This document shows, one piece after another, positions 59,354 to 64,000 of a stretch of DNA of 64,000 bases. The notes below the pieces were generated by a model. The model ran no database searches. It was not told where the DNA came from and was given only the letters and a program-made list of their open reading frames with translations. Within the stretch, counting starts at the first letter, position 1; each line of letters begins with the position of its first letter. The DNA comes from Sphagnum magellanicum (Eukaryota; Streptophyta; Sphagnopsida; Sphagnales; Sphagnaceae), in NCBI GenBank assembly GCA_021904315.1, contig CM038915.1:14260001-14324000 (forward strand), written 5' to 3'. Both the position numbers and the translations under genes were made by a program.

Positions 59354-59530
59354 TTATGAGTTTCCAATGGTGCAAATTGGGAGAAAAACAATTCAAGTAT
59401 CTAATCATCCAAATGAATCGAACCATCTTAGAATTTATTGTGAGTTTTCAATCATGCAAATTGGGAAAAAAAACAATTCAAGTATCTAATCATCCAATGA
59501 ATAGAATCACCCTAGAATTTATTCTTATAA
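59354..59530. repeat. Tandem duplication, ~96-bp unit
   Basis: Two units share ATGAGTTT(T)CAATG, TGCAAATTGGGA, AAACAATTCAAGTATCTAATC, ATCCAA and TTAGAATTTATT. Confidence 0.8.
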
Positions 59531-61737
59531 AAAACCCTATTGGAAGGCCTACCTTAGCTACCCACTACAATTTGTAACCCACTCTTTTGGACATTTTGTT
59601 TCTTGAAACACCTACCTTTTGGAGATGCAATTATGCACTTTAGAATGTATCCTTGAAATACAATATGAAACATGAGATTATAACTCAAACAAGCACTTAG
59701 TAAGTTGGCATGGATGAATTTTAAACAATTGTAAATTTTTGAAGGTCATAATACATCTTTAAAAGCTTTATTACAAAGCATGTTCTCCTACTTTAGAATT
59801 CTTGAATATTTGTCGAATGTAAGATTGTGGACTAGAAATAATCTATTAAAGGCTCTTTGCCCCTAGTCTTCCTTGTTTGCAAATGTGATCTTGATAGCAA
59901 GTTGGCAAATGTTCAAACATCATTGCTTAAATTTGGTTAAGGTTCTCATCTAGAATAAAGGTCAAGTCCAAATTAATTATTAACACTTAGTCCCCTTCTG
60001 ATGTGCAAATGTTTATGATTGTAGAATAAAGTGGAATTTCTTATATGTAATAGAGTTGTGATGGTGATGATGAATATCGGTCATTATCATGGTCTTCGTC
60101 AATACTTGGTGTTGCATGATGCAATGATATTTCACTAGTTGTAAAGGTGGGTCCATTCAAGGTTGGGATACACAAAAGAAATGTTTTGAACCCCGAAATC
60201 ACTTTCAAAACACTTCTTTAAATGATCATTACATTTATAAAATAATTTATTTGGTATACAATCTTTTTTCATTCACATATTTCTTGATTAAAATGGTGAT
60301 GATTATTTGTGATTTGGATGATTAAAACATGTTCATAAGTGTTTTAAAATATGGCTCAGGAATGTATATCGTTGTATAGTTTTATCAAACATGAATCAAC
60401 AAGGCAAATGCACATTACAATAGATCATTTTTTGGATTTTTTGAAAAATTCTACAAGGTGTTTGTGATTCTAATGGTCATATTTGATTTTTTTTCCCCTT
60501 CCCTATAGGGACTTAAATTAAGGATACCAACTTCATGAACATGTATCTATTTCATTTATTAAATTTCCATAATAAAATAAAACACAAGAGATATGGACTT
60601 TCAAATTTGAACATTATGGACTATAATCTTGACAATATTTTTTTATATGCTTTGAAATGGTCCAATCATTCATGATGTGTTGGTTACGGACTTGATTTTG
60701 GTTAGATAACATCTTTAAAAAACTAAGTTTGAAATTTTTTGCATGATAACATTTGTAAGAGTTCACTTATGGACTTTAAACAAGTTAAAAAATAGGGTTG
60801 ATTCAAAAATCCACAAAATATTAAGTGAATTATTCTTGTAAACATGTGTTAAGAAAAAAAAACCTTAAATAGGCTTTAGATTAAATGGAAAATGTGCCCA
60901 AAGAACCAATGGAAAACCTTTGTAATTCACTTTAACTCACAAAAAACCCTTGTTTTGGATTTTTTAAATGGTAATTAAAGTTTTAAAATTGGTCCATTCA
61001 TACTTGCACCCACCCAACAAGACTAACAATATTTGTTCAAATTGTTCCATATTTTAACCACAAATAGAATAGAGTATGTTCTATATGATGGCATAGTTTG
61101 TCAGTATGATAAATCACCAAATTTTGTGGAATTGATGTTAGAATCTTGAATTTTTTTCATAAAAAATGTTGTGTCGATAATGATAATCAAATTCATTTTG
61201 TTAATTACAAAATTACATTTTAAAGGTTTAGAAAGAAGTATAAGAGACACAAGTGCAAAAAAATGATATTATTTAATATTTTTAATAGGGTTTTGGCATT
61301 TCAAATGAGAGTAGGTCATTTTGGAAATGTCATGTAATCATGCATTCCTTTTTGGTTTATAATTGAACATGACATTAAAAATTTGTTTAATTGATTTGAG
61401 TCATTCATTATAACACTTATTGGTTGAAAGCTTAAACATACATATCCTCCTCTCATTGTTTAACATTTCAAAACATTGATTTTGCTTCAAAATTTACGAC
61501 ATAAGATAAAAAGGTGTCATAGTTTTGTTGTAGTGCCCCAATCATGAATGCACCTAGGTGTTTTTTCCTTCTTAAATATTTTCATTTTCTATTTTTAAAT
61601 AAACATCCCCATTGTTTTATTGTTTTAGCATCTACAAAAACCTCACTTGGGCCTGTCTTTTCATCCAAGGTCTTAGGATTTAATGGTCAAATTCATGTAG
61701 CCGTAAATCATGATATTATTATTATTATTATTATTGA
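59531..61737. other. AT-rich intergenic DNA, no gene seen
   Basis: No ORF with a recognisable domain and no RNA gene. An (ATT)n tract lies at 61713-61734, directly at the Helitron-like insertion. Confidence 0.5.
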
Positions 61738-62175
61738 CTAGTGTGAACCCGGTGCATAATGCACCCATCGAGATTTTTCTGCCAATTTCTTTTTTATTAT
61801 TTATTATTTTGTTTTTTCATTTTTGTTAATTTAAGAGAAGGGGAGAAAAATTCGAATAAACAAATCCAAAAATAAAAATAAAAAAAGTAGTAGAATCGGT
61901 CTCTGCGATGCCAAGATTTTTTTGCCGATTTTTTATTTTTTATTTTTTATTTTGTTTCTTCATTTTTGTTAATTTAAGAGAAGGGGGAAAAAATCCGAAA
62001 AAAAAAATCCAAAAAAAAAAAGATAAAAAAAGAAGCAAATACGTAGCAGAATCGGTCTCTGCGGCTCATTTCTGGGGGGTTGCAAAATTGGCATCGCAGA
62101 GACCATTAACGAGTCGGAACGCCCTGTCACGGACGGACGGACGGACGGACGGACTAAGTGAATTTATATATAAGA
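61738..62175 (-). mobile_element. Non-autonomous Helitron-like element, 438 bp
   Basis: Read on the minus strand, it begins A|TCTTATATATAAATTCAC and ends in the hairpin GGTGCATTATGCACC, then GGGTTCACACTAG|T. The seven-base perfect stem, nine bases before CTAG, insertion between A and T, and TC start fit a Helitron well. Internally it holds a (TCCG)n run (62129-62154 on +) and a duplicated block (61770-61860 and 61910-62000) with TTTGTTAATTTAAGAGAAGGGG. No coding capacity. Confidence 0.75.
62129..62154. repeat. (CGGA)n microsatellite
   Basis: About six uninterrupted GGAC units, within the Helitron-like element near its 5' end. Confidence 0.95.
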
Positions 62176-63150
62176 TGTGTGTGATAGACCTATGTGAGGT
62201 GTTTTTCTTTAGATTTTCATAACTCACCATGCCACTTTTCTACTTATTATACACAGTTGGGTGCATCGATAATAATGACATCTTGGTCCCAATTTATAGC
62301 AATTTGGAGGCATCTACTTAGGTCTCATAAGAGGTAACCTTTTTTCCTTCTTGTACAAATCTCATGAAATCAAAAACCAAATTAGTTCAAGGTAATGAGT
62401 TACTATATGTGCTTCTAGTCGCTTTATGTAAGATATCAAATTTAAAAACTTGGAAAAATGTTCTACATTTGTGTTTATTATGTAAGCAATGGGGGTGAAC
62501 TTCAAATTAGTGAAATCTTGGTTTCTTTGGTGGTGGAGGAGGTGGTTAGATTACATTCTAATGGAACTAATAGTAATATAAAAACTTGAAGAACCTATTT
62601 GAATATCTAGTTTATTTACTATAATAACTTTAATCAATTTTGACTCTATTTTTTTAATTTCGAATTGTTCCTCTTTTGCTCTTAATACATTTGCACTAGG
62701 CATTGATTCTATTCTTACTTTTATTTTTATTTCAACACACTTGCACTAGGAGTTCATTCTCTTCTTACTTTTTTTATTTCTATCTACTTTTATTTTAATC
62801 TCAACACATTTGCATTAAAGACTAGCAACACAACGAAATTTTGTGATTTATTTATCACCTTTGTTGGTAAAGAGCTCATGATTTGGCGGAATTGAAAGAA
62901 GAAAGGTGAGTGGGATATGAACAAACAAATTTGTTTTGGTGAACTTGTCACTATATTTGCCAATTTTGGTGACAAAAGGAAAAATAAAAGTGAGTTGTTA
63001 AATTTTTAAAATTTTGCTCATGCTTAGATCCTTTATTGGAATAATACTTGGCTCCTTTATAGGATTAGGAAATCTAGAATATGGTTATAATGGGATATTG
63101 TGATTTAATTGAGAAATTAAATATGCAAGGATTTGCCTTTTTGTGGCACC
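62176..63150. other. AT-rich intergenic DNA, no gene seen
   Basis: A loose repeat (TTTGCACTAGGCATTGATTCTATTCTTACTTTTATTT-like pairs, 62690-62830) is the only structure noticed. Confidence 0.45.
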
Positions 63151-63154
63151 TTTG

Positions 63155-63485
63155 TTGTCTTCTCTCCACCATCAATAGGTATTGACCCTTGTTTGATAAT
63201 CTTAATTGTGTTATGTGAGATAAAATTCCCATCCCCAAACAAATGGGTGCAACACATTATTTTCATTTTAAAAAAATTTATAAACTCCACCCACCATCAA
63301 ATAGAGGTAGTTGGACATCTATGGTCATTTTTTATTTCATTCTTGACAACCCACATCATCACCAAATAGTGGGGGAACATATGGGTTCATTTTTTAATAT
63401 TTTTTTTAGAAACACCACCCATCACCAAATAGAAATAAGGAAACCTCTTGTTATAATTTTTGTTCACTTTTATTTTTAATTTTGA
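63155..63485. repeat. Diverged tandem units, CACC(C)ATCA(C/A)AAATAG core
   Basis: Units near 63165, 63290, 63352 and 63415 share CCACCATCAAATAG or CCATCACCAAATAG, then a GG..CAT..GGTT/GGTC block and TTCATTTTTTATTT. Spacing is about 60-70 bases for the last three. Confidence 0.5.
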
Positions 63486-64000
63486 CAAACCCCATTTATG
63501 GCTAAACATGTGATGGAAATGCCAAACAATCGATCAATATTTTTACTATGATGAATCATTACCTAACCATATTTACCAAACATAAAAAGGCAAATGAGTG
63601 GACAAAACATATTGGTCCAAATTTTTTAAGGTGTACCAAAATCTTGTCACAATGTCACCCTTTTCTGTTGTTTTTACCTAATCATTTTTACCATGTAAAG
63701 ACACATTTATGGCTGATTATGATGGAATCTATAATTATAATGGTTTAAAATATAGCCCTTTTGAAAATTTTGACAAATTTTGACTCATTATTTTTTATGA
63801 GGATCAAAATATAGGTTAAAAAATATTGCAATAAAAATTAGGTCTTTTTCGCCCAATGTAGTACACCTTAAAGGATTTTCACCCAGGATAGGACAATATT
63901 GAAACCCATTTTATGAACACAAGAGCACCATTTTTAAATAAAAGGTTTTAAAATCCCAACCACAAGTTTTGAAAAGTAGTTTTTTGGCTTAAGGCATCAT
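63486..64000. other. AT-rich intergenic DNA to the window end
   Basis: Nothing coding was recognised; the last ORF (63548-63748) has no domain. Confidence 0.45.

Noticed and set aside
1..64000. CRISPR arrays, operons, bacterial or viral gene clusters
   Set aside because: Genes are spliced eukaryotic genes; no regular spacer array or prokaryotic signal was seen, and no viral polymerase or capsid motifs.

Overview
This is nuclear DNA from a land plant. Five spliced plant gene families are recognisable: a GDSL esterase/lipase, a YIPF1/2-like Yip1 protein, an FHA/coiled-coil protein, mitochondrial ATP synthase subunit g, and an A-type GATA factor. A sixth spliced gene encodes a four-span membrane protein, and there is one decayed RPK2-like receptor kinase. 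Introns are GT-AG, mostly with TGCAG or CAG acceptors, and several of them are rich in simple repeats. The large AT-rich gaps and small Helitron-like elements suggest a fairly large genome, possibly a lycophyte, fern or bryophyte rather than a compact angiosperm. The species cannot be fixed from the sequence alone.

Layout. 1-2012: GDSL lipase (+). 2013-7860: AT-rich gap with short tandem repeats and a possible Helitron 3' end near 7107. 7926-11217: YIPF1/2-like gene (+) with a short upstream ORF. About 12060-14045: RPK2-like pseudogene (+). 14046-22600: AT-rich gap with degenerate CCTA/TAGG tracts and a 570-bp Helitron-like element (20592-21161). 23382-31172: 14-exon FHA-domain coiled-coil gene (-). 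31550-37380: AT-rich gap with diverged tandem repeats, a second Helitron-like element and one copy of a dispersed repeat of about 330 bp. 37983-38800: ATP synthase subunit g (-), with telo-box repeats upstream. 40657-42848: four-span membrane protein (+), with two G-boxes and a telo-box upstream. 44681-46114: GATA factor (-). 46115-47850: low-complexity flank of the GATA gene. 47850-64000: no convincing gene. This last part holds four further repeat landscapes: ACCAG-rich DNA, the ~330-bp repeat, a telomere-like CCCTAAA array at 56.4-57.3 kb, and a terminal Helitron-like element on the minus strand at 61738-62175.

The genes do not form a pathway or cluster. They are housekeeping or regulatory plant genes separated by repeat-derived DNA, as expected in eukaryotic chromatin. 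All exon models were derived by hand, by joining conserved protein blocks across GT-AG boundaries in a consistent frame. I found no new multi-gene system. The most unusual material is in the repeats: the Helitron-like family with shared 3' ends, the telomere-like array, and the repeated telo-box leader of the ATP synthase gene.
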